From contig BFEA01000033.1 in NCBI GenBank assembly GCA_003427395.1, positions 4,261,199 to 4,282,379 of the forward strand: a stretch of 21,181 nt of DNA, written 5' to 3'. Made by a program: the position numbers and the translations under genes. The notes below the pieces were generated by a model that worked only from the letters and a program-made list of their open reading frames with translations, was not told the origin of the DNA and ran no database searches. This stretch comes from Chara braunii. Taxonomy: Eukaryota; Streptophyta; Charophyceae; Charales; Characeae. Of this stretch, positions 8,544 through 19,088 are shown one piece after another (position 1 is the stretch's first letter; every line of letters starts with the position of its first letter).

Positions 8544-9290
8544 GTCTTTTCCCAAGAAAATCGCAATTTTCCGGGCCTCGCTGTATTGCTTATCAAATGT
8601 ATAAAATGGTGAGTGTACCTAACTGAAAGCGAGAAGTTGGCGAGCTAGAAGGGTGACACTATTTTTTTTTTTCTTTTTCTTGAGAACACAGAGACAAGTC
8701 CAGATGTTTTTTTTTTTGTCTTAGCAGGCAAATGATGCTGACTGGAGGGAAGGATCGAGGAGATCGGGAACAGCGGAGCTAGAATTACCGCGGGAATGAC
8801 CGCGGGAAGGATAGAGGAGATCTCGATCGGGAACACAACGGAGCAGGTCATGGATGTCGACAGCTGATGAGGTGCAGCGAATGACTGTGGAAAGGAACAA
8901 AGGAGATTGATATGTTGTTCATAAACTGATATAAAGTGAATAAGACAAGTCATAAGTGTAAATGATATGGTCAGTGCAAAGGTATCGAAAAGTCATTGTC
9001 TAGAGGAATGCAGCAGGTCCTGGAGGTCCTGGAGTTAAGTTCTCTATTAAGAAGGCGGCCAAGGCTGCGGCAGCAGTGGAGTGGCTTCACTTGAAACCAG
9101 TGGACAGGTATTCACTTGAAAGTTGAATCGAGGGGACAGGTATCTATTTTCGTCCAGGAACTGCAAATTAAATTGAGATTATGTGTCTTGCTTTATAATT
9201 TAAATTTCCCAGTCTGCATAACCAAAGGGCACTGGCGACAGCTGGGTGAGATGGAATATCATTATATCAATATGTACCAGGCAATTATTT
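8544..9290. other. Gene-free stretch with T-runs and tandem duplication
   Basis: There are two T-rich runs (about 8663-8680 and 8707-8717) and a 57-bp imperfect tandem repeat whose units start GGGAAGGAT at 8747 and 8804. A repeated GTCCTGGAG motif (9016-9034) and GGACAGGTAT twice near 9102 and 9134 follow. No gene is recognised. Confidence 0.55.
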
Positions 9291-9480
9291 TACTGGTTTG
9301 TATTTTGTACTATTTTTATTTTTTTAATTATTTTTTCTTGTATTTTTTTAAATTTTTTTTTACTATTTTGACTATCTGATTCCGTCAGGATTTGAATTCA
9401 TGATCTGTTCATTGGCGGTTACTTGGGTAATACATGTGTTTGCCATTCAGCCACATGGGCTGGCTGGGGTTAATTTGGGT
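9291..9480 (-). mobile_element. tRNA-derived SINE-like sequence with A/T-rich tail
   Basis: Read on the minus strand, TGGCTGAATGG (9453-9443) fits the Pol III A box TRGCNNARYNGG. GAATTCAAATCC (9399-9388) resembles the B box. After it come TGACGGAATCAGATAGTC and then an A-rich tract (down to about 9300). Promoter boxes followed by an A-rich tail is the layout of a tRNA-derived SINE. The box spacing (about 54 bases) is longer than in a tRNA, and the T-arm stem is mismatched, so it is not a functional tRNA. The 5' limit and target-site duplication were not found. Confidence 0.5.
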
Positions 9481-9531
9481 GGCTATCCTACCCAGGGGCC
9501 AGGTCATTCAGAATTATTTTCTTCTGTTCAT

Positions 9532-9636
9532 CTGGTTGCATCTGGCTTGAATTTCGAACTCAGGTCTCTATTTGGACAGCTTATCGGTGAGCTGGTTGCA
9601 TCTGGATTCGAGCTCAGGTCTCTATTTTGACAGCTC
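9532..9636. repeat. 60-bp tandem duplication with B-box-like cores
   Basis: CTGGTTGCATCTGG starts at 9532 and 9592. Both copies contain TTCGA(A/G)CTCAGGTCTCTATTT and GACAGCT. On the minus strand each unit has a B-box-like core (GAGTTCGAAAT and GAGCTCGAATCC), so this may be duplicated debris of the SINE family next door. Confidence 0.65.
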
Positions 9637-9639
9637 GTG

Positions 9640-10290
9640 GGTTTACCAAAGTTGGCAGTGGCTATCCTACGACGCTATCTGATGACAAAATTCACAACGA
9701 AGAAATGCTCCCGGCAGTTTCACAGTTTGGGTGCCCGCCGAGTTGTTCCCCCTCAGGAGCAATGGTTCCAGAATCCAGATGTCAGTTTGTGGTATCGCTT
9801 GCCACGCTTGGGCCCAGAGTCCCCAGGCGGATGCGTCGGATGGTACTATGAAGTAGTATGAACGTTGCTTCGGGTGTCTGTATGCCGGTGCATGGGCCAA
9901 CAGAGGGTCATCTGGACCTGGACAGATGCTTACTGTGTCATTGCCATGCGGATACTATAGCTTGGTCAAATCGTCACGTTGTCGTCAACATAAGAGGGGG
10001 GCCCAGCGTATAACTGTTATTCTTCTTCTTCAGCTTCAAGTTGGCGCTTTCGGAAAAGGAGACCTAGCTCCTAATATTATGGATTCAGAAGTGCTTTAAC
10101 AAGATTTAAAATGCTTGAGCATGTCGATGTCTTTGTTCTACTAGGCGCTTGCCGTTCATTGCGTGCAATCACAGGACGACTGTGACAGTGTGTGATAGGT
10201 ACGTTGCTCTGGGTTGCCTTGGGTGGTGCCAGTGTGAATGGCAGGATGCTGAATCAGATACCTACTTGTCTTTCTCTCTGTTTCTTACCA
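9640..10290. other. No recognised gene
   Basis: A plus-strand frame at 9637-9861 has a fairly protein-like composition (for example QEQWFQNPDVSLWYRLP) and could be an exon or transposon remnant, but I do not recognise it. There is a short CTT run at 10022-10032. Nothing else stands out. Confidence 0.4.
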
Positions 10291-10297
10291 AGCTGAG

Positions 10298-10463
10298 CTC
10301 CTGACCTTTTTTTTTTTCTTTTTTTTATAATTATTAAAATTTGGACCTTTCTCGATTCATGCATGTCATCCTTGTAAAGCAGGGGCCTTTCTAATCTTCT
10401 CCGTATCGTTCTCATTTGAACAGTCTGAGACTGAGTATGCCCCGAAGGACCCAACCTCCTGAC
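10298..10463 (-). mobile_element. Retroposed U6 insertion with 8-bp target-site duplication
   Basis: CTCCTGAC is found at 10298-10305 and again at 10456-10463. Between the copies lie a T-rich tract (10307-10326; an A-tail on the minus strand) and the U6-like body at 10336-10450. Flanking direct repeats plus a 3' A-rich tail are the standard signs of LINE-mediated retroposition of a small nuclear RNA. Confidence 0.75.
10336..10450 (-). pseudogene. U6 snRNA retropseudogene
   Basis: The minus strand begins GTCCTTCGGGG, like the 5' stem-loop of plant U6. It then carries GAACGATACGGAGAAGATTA, GGCCCCTGC, AAGGATGACA and ATCGAGAAAGGTCCAAATTTT (split here as in the sequence), in the right order for U6. 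It differs from a working U6 in several ways. The ACAGAGA box reads ACGGAGA. The invariant AGC triad reads AGA. About 13 bases containing the palindrome CAGTCTCAGACTG are inserted after the 5' stem. Extra bases lie in the loop after GGCCCCTGC. The length is 115 rather than about 103. No upstream USE or TATA element of plant U6 genes is evident. With the A-tail and target duplication this is a processed pseudogene of a spliceosomal RNA. Confidence 0.85.
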
Positions 10464-12230
10464 ATTAATAACGGATCGGAGTGAGAGATTCGAAACTCTT
10501 TTAACTTACGGATGACTATTTGAAGGTGCGAATGTGCACTATTCGATCACCTGGCAGCAGATGTGATAGCCATTCTGGTCTTAGGCCAAGTCGATCGGTG
10601 GTTGTAGACGACAAATTGCAGGTTGGAGAGAAAACTTAGGGATGCGCGTGCTAGTTTTCCGAAGCTTTTTGCATGACGCGTTGCTTTGAGGAACTTGAAT
10701 GGTATTTGCCGCGAGACTTAGTCAGCAAGTAGAATTGCTCCAAGATCTTATCATTTAAGCCTTGCTTGCATGTTTTTTTTCCGCATAGTACCTAAAGTAC
10801 CGCACTACGAATGAGGTAGTTACTAGTTAGGCATCATACGTCTGTTACGCACTAAGTCTTGGGCGGAGCGTCATGTTGGGCCAGCTGTGGACATGATGGG
10901 ATGGCACCTTATCCTGGGACAAAATTTGTGGACCTGCATTTGAAAAGGGAAACATCAAACTAGATGAGTTCCTGGATGTGTCTGTGGCGCTGGAACTCAA
11001 CCTGAACTTAACGCCTTAAGTTTGGAACATGGCAGTATTTTCTGTTTCAGTGTTTCTGGATCTGTTTTGGGGGCGCTTCTCGCGTCACTCTCAGACTGAC
11101 CGTCGGGCAAACTGGTCCTGTAGTACGTGCTTTTGGGGTCTACGGCTCAGCATACGGGGCCTTATCGTGGGCCAAATTGCAAGCACTATGTGTGTATGGG
11201 TCTTATCCCTCAGACTTCTCTCTTTAAGGACCAGTACCTGCGGACCCTTTTCCCGAGGCCACCCACCGCCAATATATTCTATCAACGGCGGCCTGGCGGG
11301 CGCACAAGCCTCCGGAATTTTCGGAGAGGCTCAATCGGATTCCCAACTTGGTTGGGGAGGCGCTTGTACTGGCGGTTTTACCCTGATCTTGTTCACAGTT
11401 CTGGTTCCAGCCTTGGCACCAACTTGACTTTCAAACTCAGACTGTCTGACTTCTTACTCGACCCACGATGTCACTGCCCAATTGCATTTGTTGTGTGCTT
11501 GAAGTGCTTCTGCTCTGTCAGAAGCAGGTTGGCCTGAAGTGGTCTTTCTTGTCTGGTGTGCACTGTGCAGAGGTTTGCTTGATTTTCTCACTTCAAGTTC
11601 AACTTCAAGTTGGTCCATTGGTCACAGATGACCGGTCCCCTGTGTGCGATCATGGACGGTATGCTAAGGTTATAGATGAACGCTGTCCGCTAACTTGTTT
11701 TTCAACATGCTTTCTTTGCTTTGTCCAGCAGGTAAAAGCGTTCCATGTCGTGTTTATTACTAGCTAATATTCGACTTCTTTCCTAGTGGGTGTGGTTTCC
11801 TGAAGTGGCTTCCAGTTGTGGGTGCTGTTAATACTGGAGTTGGCACCGTTTGGATATTTCTCGTCTTGTTCTTTTCTGGTTTCAGTGTGGTTGTGATTTC
11901 TGCGGTTGCAGCGGTTGTGGTTGTGGCCGTGCTGGTGCTCGTGGTGGTGCTCGTGGTGGTTTCCAGGACTTAATTACACTGGCAAGCCTTTAAAGGTACG
12001 ATTCGCCTGACTCTCAAGCTTTCTCCCACTACGACCTAGCGAAAACCAGCCCTAATGGGGGAAAGGCCAATATTGGACAGCCAGCTGAAGGCATTCTCAC
12101 TCCTTTGTATTACACATAATGGGGGAAATCCAGGTGAGAATAGGACCTAGTAGATGCTCGCTTTTGTATACTTGGAAGTTATAACCATTGTCAACCATGC
12201 TGCAGAATAAAGTTCAATAAACGTTTTTTT
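10464..12230 (+). other. Unrecognised stretch, possibly the 3' part of a gene
   Basis: There is no known domain. Features hinting at a plus-strand spliced gene are acceptor-like pyrimidine tracts ending TTTTCTGTTTCAG (about 11049) and TCTGGTTTCAG (11885), and two AATAAA signals at 12206 and 12216. After the acceptor at 11885 a 36-codon frame (11886-11993) is Cys/Gly-rich, then Arg-Gly-rich (CGCDFCGCSGCGCG, then RAGARGGARGG). It overlaps a GTGGTGCTC repeat, which biases every frame. The segment around 11120-11380 has long frames in two phases but matches nothing I know. A B-box-like GAGATTCGAAACTC lies at about 10486. Confidence 0.3.
12206..12221 (+). promoter_or_regulatory. Twin AATAAA polyadenylation-type signals
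   Basis: AATAAA occurs at 12206-12211 and 12216-12221, followed by a T-run. This is a plausible 3' end for a transcript from the left, about 160 bases before the LINE. It is weak on its own. Confidence 0.35.
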
Positions 12231-12273
12231 ACTTTTCTCCTAGGATCAGCCATTTTTGCCATGTATAACTGCA

Positions 12274-12375
12274 TGAAGAAGAAGAAGAAGAAGAAGAAGA
12301 AGAAGAAGAAGAAGAACTTAAGAAAAAGAAGAAGAACAACAAGAACTTAAGAAAAAGAAGAAGAAGAAGAAGAGA
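12274..12375. repeat. (GAA)n tract with an embedded tandem unit
   Basis: A pure (GAA)n run to about 12316 is followed by two copies of AAGAACTTAAGAAAAAGAAG, then more GAA units. It lies immediately before the apparent 5' region of the LINE and may be the insertion site or slippage at the element's edge. Confidence 0.9.
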
Positions 12376-12471
12376 GAATTATAGCGAGCAGCATCCGGGA
12401 TCAGGGTTTTATGGATTCAGTGATTTTTGCCTCCGGGAGTGCTCTCGGGTTAGGAAGGGGCCTGGGGGAGT

Positions 12472-14588
12472 TTGGTCTCCGAGGAAGGGTGGTTGCTGAT
12501 TGCCTCTTCATCAAAATGCCCGGGCCCTTACCCAGTTTCGGCTCTGGCAACCCTCAAAGGATTGGAGGAGGGAGCACGAGATTTTTTTCTGATCCACTCG
12601 TCGACCGTCTTCACCGTAATCTGCGTGTTCGTTTCTGACAAACGGATAATGGACTCCTGGAGGAGCATATCGTGTGGTCGTTCAGAAGTTCAGATTTTCC
12701 CTTGGTCCCCGCCGAAAAAGCAGAAACCAGAGGAAAAAAGAGAGCAGCTGATGACAGACTACTAATGGGTAGAATTCAGGCATGTACCCATAGAAATCCA
12801 GGGAGCGTTTGTACAGGAATTGGCTCAGAAATATGAAATCATGGATTTCATTGACCCACTTCCCCCTCACGTGGCCCCCGGGGACGACTATCTTATGATA
12901 GCCTTGCATTTACCCAAAAAACACATTTTTTCCATCGATGACGTTATCCCCTTTTGTGTAGGGGGGAGGGGTTTTCGGATACACACAACACACAAGACCC
13001 GGCCCTGGTGTTTCAAATGCCAGGCTTACAGGCATCTCTCTCTAAATCTGGAACGCCCTCACCACCCAGCAAAAAGAATCAAGGCCGCTGGTCGTCTCTT
13101 ACGCGATCCCTTCAAAAATACCTGGTGGAGGACGGTGGATGCAGGGCACGAAGGATGGGTATATGTGGATGAGCCGCGAGAAGGAGGCAAAGTAAGGGGG
13201 TGGGAGTGGGAGAAAGGTGGCAAGGTAAACTGGGATACAAAGTCATCGGATCAATGGTCTCCACCCTAACCGGTAGAAGTACAAATGGAGAAGTCCGCCA
13301 ATCGCATGCACTCCACGCACCTCCACCCCCCAAAGGGAGACAGCCCACAGAGACCCGAACAGAACCCAGCCCCCGAGACTTGATCTCCCCGACTGATTTT
13401 GGGGAACTATGGCAGTCCCCTCCCCCCAAAAAGAAGACACCCCTCGGTAGACAAACTAAACTGCCAGATCAGCCAACCCGAACGGATAATCGCTTTCAGA
13501 TACTGACAGCAGAGACTGGGGGATCCGGAGCATCAGAACAACAGCAAGGACAATTGGAACAGCAAGCACAGCTAGAAGAAGAGAAAAATGGTAGAATGCA
13601 CGGAGGTTTGGAGCCCCAGCTTGGAAGGGCACAGGTAACCCAAGGGAAAGGGAAAGAAAGACGTACACCCTTAGGAAAAGAAAGCCGAGAACGAGGAAGT
13701 AAGAAGGAATGAGAAGAGGATGGGAGGGGGAGTGGGGGGGTGAGTATTTGGAGTATTGTACATAGAACTTTTCAACCTCCCACACCTGCCACAGTACCTA
13801 AAGCGAACGATGCATGAAATGTGTCTAAGACAGATAAGCCCCCACCGCACCCCCCCGACCAGCCTCCCTTACAGGACGCCGCACAAGACGCCGCGTACGC
13901 CACACAGACAAAGTGAGACGAAAGAGAAACAGCGGAAGTAGAGGAGACAAGCCCGTCAAAACGAGCCAAGTTGCGTCACCTAATCGAAAAAGGGCTATAT
14001 CACAAGAGTGTGCTGAAGGGAGATAGGGTATTGGTCTTACCACTCAGGAAGAAAGTGGAGAAGTGGGAGTTGGGAATGTAACCTGCAGAATCCGAGGACC
14101 CGTATACCCTTGTCTACGGGGGAATGACATTACATGGATGGCAGATGGAGAGGAAAGGGGCACTCAGAACCTTCGAAGTGACTGATTTTATAACCAATCA
14201 CTACGAGCTGGGTGCAATGGTCACCATCAGTGTTTAACGGAGGGCCTGAAAATGGCCTATAAGGATCTGTACGTGAGATTCGAAGAAAACAATGAGGCGG
14301 GGCTGCATTGGCATACACACAACGCTCTCTTAGATGTTCAACAGCTAAAAATCAAGTCAAGCAATATCTGGTCTACATAGGAACTGCTGACATGCATTTG
14401 CGCAATCCTAAGGAAAAATATTCTCAACAGAGGAGTGGACTGGGATAAGCAAGAATGAACGCCGTTTTAAAACTAATGAGGTAGGGTTCAGGCGCACATA
14501 CCTAAATGTGGTGAAAATTCTAAATGAACTGGGTAAAAGTCGTATATTGGAAAAAACAAACGTGGAAATGCATGTCGCAACAAGCTGA
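12472..14588 (+). pseudogene. LINE ORF1 (gag-like, zinc-knuckle) pseudogene
   Basis: This is a nucleic-acid-binding chaperone of L1-type elements that coats the element RNA. The reading frame is recoverable in pieces. Frame 1 (12472-about 13230) has a DUF4283-like region (about 12556-12900, with DFFLIH, then WVEFRHVPIE). A CCHC zinc knuckle follows at 13009-13050, spaced exactly C-x2-C-x4-H-x4, but the fourth Cys codon is CTG (Leu). A shift leads to the next frame (about 13230-14234), which is Pro/Gln/Lys-rich and carries NRFQIL, a motif often seen in plant L1 ORF1. Two more shifts near 14230 and 14450 lead into a Leu/Lys-rich C-terminus ending at TGA 14586-14588. In-frame stops are at 12763, 13710, 13815, 13914, 14079 and 14378. 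The start is uncertain; 12472 is simply the first ATG in the frame, and homology may begin nearer 12530. Confidence 0.72.
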
Positions 14589-17500
14589 CCTGGACATTAG
14601 AACGATCAACGTGAATGGCTTAGCATCGTAACCCAAAAAAACAAGAGCACTATGGGATCTGATGAGAGGGGTGGGGGGAAGGTCGCGGCCAGATGTAGTA
14701 TGCGTGCAAAAAACCCACCTAATGGACATTCCCGAGCATCACAGAGCCTACAAGCAAGCCTGGCCCAATCAGAGCTACCAAGCCTTTGCTCCACGACCGG
14801 GGAGATCTGGGGTGGCACTTTGGATTCCTCCCGAATCACGACTAGAAGTACTTTACTGGGAGAAGGACGAAGAGGAGGGCCGGTGGGTGAAAATCTTGGG
14901 GATATTAGAAATCGAAGTAGTCTGCATAATAGTTATTTACGCCCCTAATACAACTCGAGAAAGACAGACCTTCTTCGAAAAGTTGGAAACCCTCCCTATT
15001 CCAGGGGTCCCGCTGATTCTAGCGGGGGATTTCAATGGCGCACTAGACAGGTGGCTGGACCGGTGGAGAGTCTCTCAGACCACCGCATATAACACAAAGG
15101 AGGATGAGCGGATGTTGAAGGAATTATGTGCTTCCCTGTCACTTTTTGACACCTTTAGGCGCAATCATCCTACCAAAAAAAACTTTACCTGCTTTCAAAA
15201 TAATGACCCCACCAGATTATCCAAATCTCGTATCGACTTAATCCTAGCTTCAGAAGAACTCGGAGGGGGGCTTTCATTGGCAGCAATACTACCAATTAGC
15301 CCGTACTCCGGTTTGGACCACAGGATGGGCATGACGGTCTGGACGCTACGTAAACGTCCAGGCCAAGGGGCCAACTACTACAAACTAAATATTTTTTTGC
15401 TTCGAACCAAATCCTTCCAGAAATACCTACGGCAGGCATGTGACTTTTGGAAATTTTATCGCCCACAACAAGAGTCGTAGGTTACTTGGTTCAACAACGG
15501 TCTTTTCTTCATGGCAAAAAAGAGCAACGAATTCTCAAAGCAACTAGTTGCTCAAAGATACCAACAAGAGATTACAATTATGCACAACTTAGTAGAGGCA
15601 GAATAGGAATAAATATCGCAAGAGCAGGAACAACGGACCGCTGAACTACAGGACCGTATCCAAGATTTGAAAAACCAACTTTTTGAACATGCAAGATATA
15701 GATGGCAAGGAGCCCAAACAAGGGCAAGACTTTCCAGATTCGCTACTGAGGGGATGATGGATTCTCATTTCTTTAGCACAGCTAAAGCACGCACGTCGAG
15801 GACAACAATTGAAGGACTCTACGAAAATAGAGTTGAGGATGCAGACCCGACAATAACCACAGCCCGCTGTACTAAAATAACATATGACTTCTACAAAGAT
15901 TTGTTCTCTTCACACATTGACAAATCAGATGCCTTACGCCACGAGCAACTGACAAGAGAATTTTTGGAACCCATGAACAAGGCCCTAACATCCGATCAAC
16001 GCGACTTTATGGAAGTCCCTCTCTCCAAAAGCGAGATATGGACTGCCCTTATCCAAATGAAGGAGGAAAAAGCACTAGGGATAGACAGCTTCCCCAAGTA
16101 ATTTTGGAAAACCACATGGGACTTCATGAGCCAAGATGTAATGGACTTCTACGACGAGGTTTGGCTCATTGGGGCAATGGGGGAACGGGTGGGGGATCCT
16201 AACCCTCCCATACAAAAAGGGGGACAAGATGGAAATTAGAAACTACAGACCAATCACACTGCTTACAGTCGTGTATAAAATGTTGTTTAAGGCCCTTGCG
16301 AACAGGATGATTCCAGCTATGGAAGACGTCATCCACCCTGCTCAAACAGGATTCACGAAGAATAGGAATATACAAGAAAATATCCTGCTAATCCATGAGA
16401 TCCTTCAACTTACGAGACATTCGCGTCAGAATGCGGCCCTAGTCTTTATCGACTCTGAAAATACTTATGATCATGTGGACTGATTGTTATTGGACAAGTG
16501 TCTAGAAAAAATAAATTTTTGACCGAACTTCCGACGATGGATACAAATACTGCACCAAAACGCTACTACGTGTGTCCAAGTTAATGGGAGCCTTGCACCC
16601 CCCATACAGTTACAACGCTCGGTGAGACAAGGGGACCCAATCGATCCCTTCCTCTTTTTGATCATTATGAAAGCCTTAGCCGCAAACCTTCGGGCAAATA
16701 AAAACATCACCAAAATTAGAGTTACACACATCCCGGAGGATGCGATTCCGGTGAGCTCCCTGTTCGCAGATGACATGACAATTATGGCGGAAGCCACACA
16801 TCATAACATGGAGGAAATTCATCAAATGATGGAAAGGTTTGCGAAGGTATCCGACATGAGAGTGAACTGGGGATCTAAGACACAGGGCTGGTGGATTTAC
16901 TACCAAGGGGGGCGTCCGCCAGAATTACCACGCATTGCATGGAAGCCACCAGACACCCCAATGAGGATCCTGAGAGTATGTATGGCCACGCGGGGGCGGC
17001 CACCAATAAACGACGAATGGATAGGCACCCCAGTCCAGCATAAATTAAATAATTGGAAGAATAAACACACTTCCCTCTATGGACGTGCCTTGGTGCTTAA
17101 CAATGTGATCTTCGCAACACTATGATACAAATCCCTTTTGTGGTCCCTGAGCAAACTGATTTTAAGAAGCCTTAAAGGAAAAGCAGCGCTTTCTTATGGA
17201 GGGGAGATGGAGAGCTGGCCAACACAATAAGTCGAGTGGCCTGTAACTCAGTCATACAACCGAAAGCAGGGGGAGCTCTCGGGATAATTGACCCAGCCAC
17301 ACAGGTATACGCATTGCAAATCAAATGGATCCAAAAGCTCATTTTCACCTCTCAGAACCCATGGTGCATCTTAGCTCTGGAATATATGGCTCGCTTGGCC
17401 CCAGGCCCCCAGCAACCCCCCGAACGGTCCACCCGCTGACCTGGCTAGAGGATCATTTCTGGGCAATCCCACGAAAACTCCCACGTGGCAGGGTGGGTTC

Positions 17501-19088
17501 AGAAGAAGGAGGGTAGAGGGTGGATAGTTTTTGGCCATCCCTGCTGCAAACTCGGCGGAAGTTGCCGCTCTCGGATAAGCTCCGCCTCGACCGATGGGAA
17601 TAAATATTTCGCCAACCTCTGTTTGGGAATAAATGGGTGAAAGACACGAGGGGTTGTGTCATGACAAGCTCATCCTCGCCTTGGAAGAGTTGGGTAAAGA
17701 ATGAAATACTCAGAGTAGGGGGGTTTGGGGACAATGACAAGCAAGATTGGAAAACAGGGAACCAGTTACGCGATATCCTAAGATATTGCCACCACGCGGA
17801 AGAATCATTGGAAAAAATTATAGAAAGAATACCGCTGGATTCGTACCAGATCCTCAAACGAGGTCGTATCTTGAAAGAAGGAGACTGGGTAGTACGAACG
17901 GGGGCCCCACCGAGCATTGGCCTGATCCACATGGTGTCTTCACAGACAACCTTGGTTGAAGACTATGATATAGCCAAAACGGGTGTTCTCCAGGAAAGTA
18001 GGGCACCCTTCGTATGGAGAGACTGAAAGACCCTACAAAGAGTAAGGGTCCTAAAAAAGAAGGGCCAAAGGGTTGCCTTCTAGACAGAAAGACCAATTCA
18101 TGATTTGCCCTTCGACCCAGTAGAATGGATTTGGCAACACCCTCAAAGGAGAGGAGCAACAGGAATAGGTCACAATGGTCTGCGACAGATGTCGGTTAAA
18201 TTTGCCTACAAGATGCTCAGACCCAAAAGACACTTGAAAGATATGATTAATGACAAATGGGTTAGGCATTTGAACTTGGACCGCTCCCTCCTTTCCCCGA
18301 TTAAATGGTTTAAGGAAAAAAAATATAAGCCAATGAAAATCACCTCTCTACAGTGGCAGATAGCTCACCACTGCCTCCCAACCAACGATTGGTTGACAGA
18401 CCGCACAAACCTTGAACAAAGGAGGTTATTGCTCCCTTGGTGCCAGCGATGTCAGAGCCTTTTTCCCTTCTACAAAAAGGCAGAGACAATTGAGCATATT
18501 TTTATGCCATGTCCGATCTCATAGTTCACATGGAGAAGGTGGGGCCGCATCTGGCGAAAAATGGTACCAGGAATCCCTTGGCCCTGGACATGGCATGCTA
18601 TCCTGGCAGGCTATTTGCCGTCTGCAGCAACATCCATGACATTTGTAGAAAATATGTATAGACTGGGAAGGAGGGTTGTGATTTGGGCACTCTGGTGGCA
18701 AAGGTGCATTCTGGCCATGGAAAAAGTACGGGTGGAGGAGCCGGAGATGGAGGAACAGATTCGACAACAGATCCAGCTGGAGCTTATGCAAAGATGGTCG
18801 GACACAAAGTCACAGCTAGATCTTCTTAAACAAACAGGAGACATTAGGGGACGAATCACAAGCTTCTGCACGGATTGGATAGGTGGGGACATAGAGGGCT
18901 GGATAGCAAAAGTAGAGTGGAGCGGGGACAGAAGAGAAGAGACACGAGAATTAGACGAAATGAGAGATTATCTTTTGATTTTTAAGTACTGGACTAATAT
19001 AGAACCATCATTCCCGCTACGCCCTCCCTCTGACTTCCAGGACCCTTTTCCACCACATGCCCTGTCACAAATTGAGATCATGCTTTAA
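14572..19088 (+). pseudogene. LINE ORF2 (endonuclease / reverse transcriptase) pseudogene
   Basis: ORF2 nicks the target DNA and primes cDNA synthesis from the element RNA. The ATG at 14572 fits, because the frame leads directly into the endonuclease N-terminus (INVNG, 14605-14619). Endonuclease motifs: QKTH at 14707-14718 (the catalytic Glu is Lys), YAPN at about 14938, GDFN at 15025-15036, SRID at 15226-15237 and DH at 15316-15321. RT motifs: LPYKKGDK.EIRNYRPI (about 16206-16256), first Asp at 16451 (FID), RQGDP at 16625 and FADD at 16763-16774. After RT come GGALGIID (about 17267) and a zf-RVT-like region (about 18330-18550: LPT, then C-x2-C, then H-x3-CP). No RNase H domain is seen. In-frame stops lie at 14629, 15478, 15604, 15610, 16099, 16481, 16520, 17123, 17514, 17601, 18024, 18081 and 18522, with frameshifts near 16170, 17180 and 17400. 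It is not functional. Confidence 0.93.

Noticed and set aside
9388-9453. A functional tRNA gene on the minus strand
   Set aside because: The A and B boxes are present but too far apart, the T-arm stem is mismatched and no acceptor stem pairs.
13456-13785. Minus-strand frame opposite ORF1
   Set aside because: It is the antisense shadow of the LINE ORF1 region, where the plus-strand frame fits the element.
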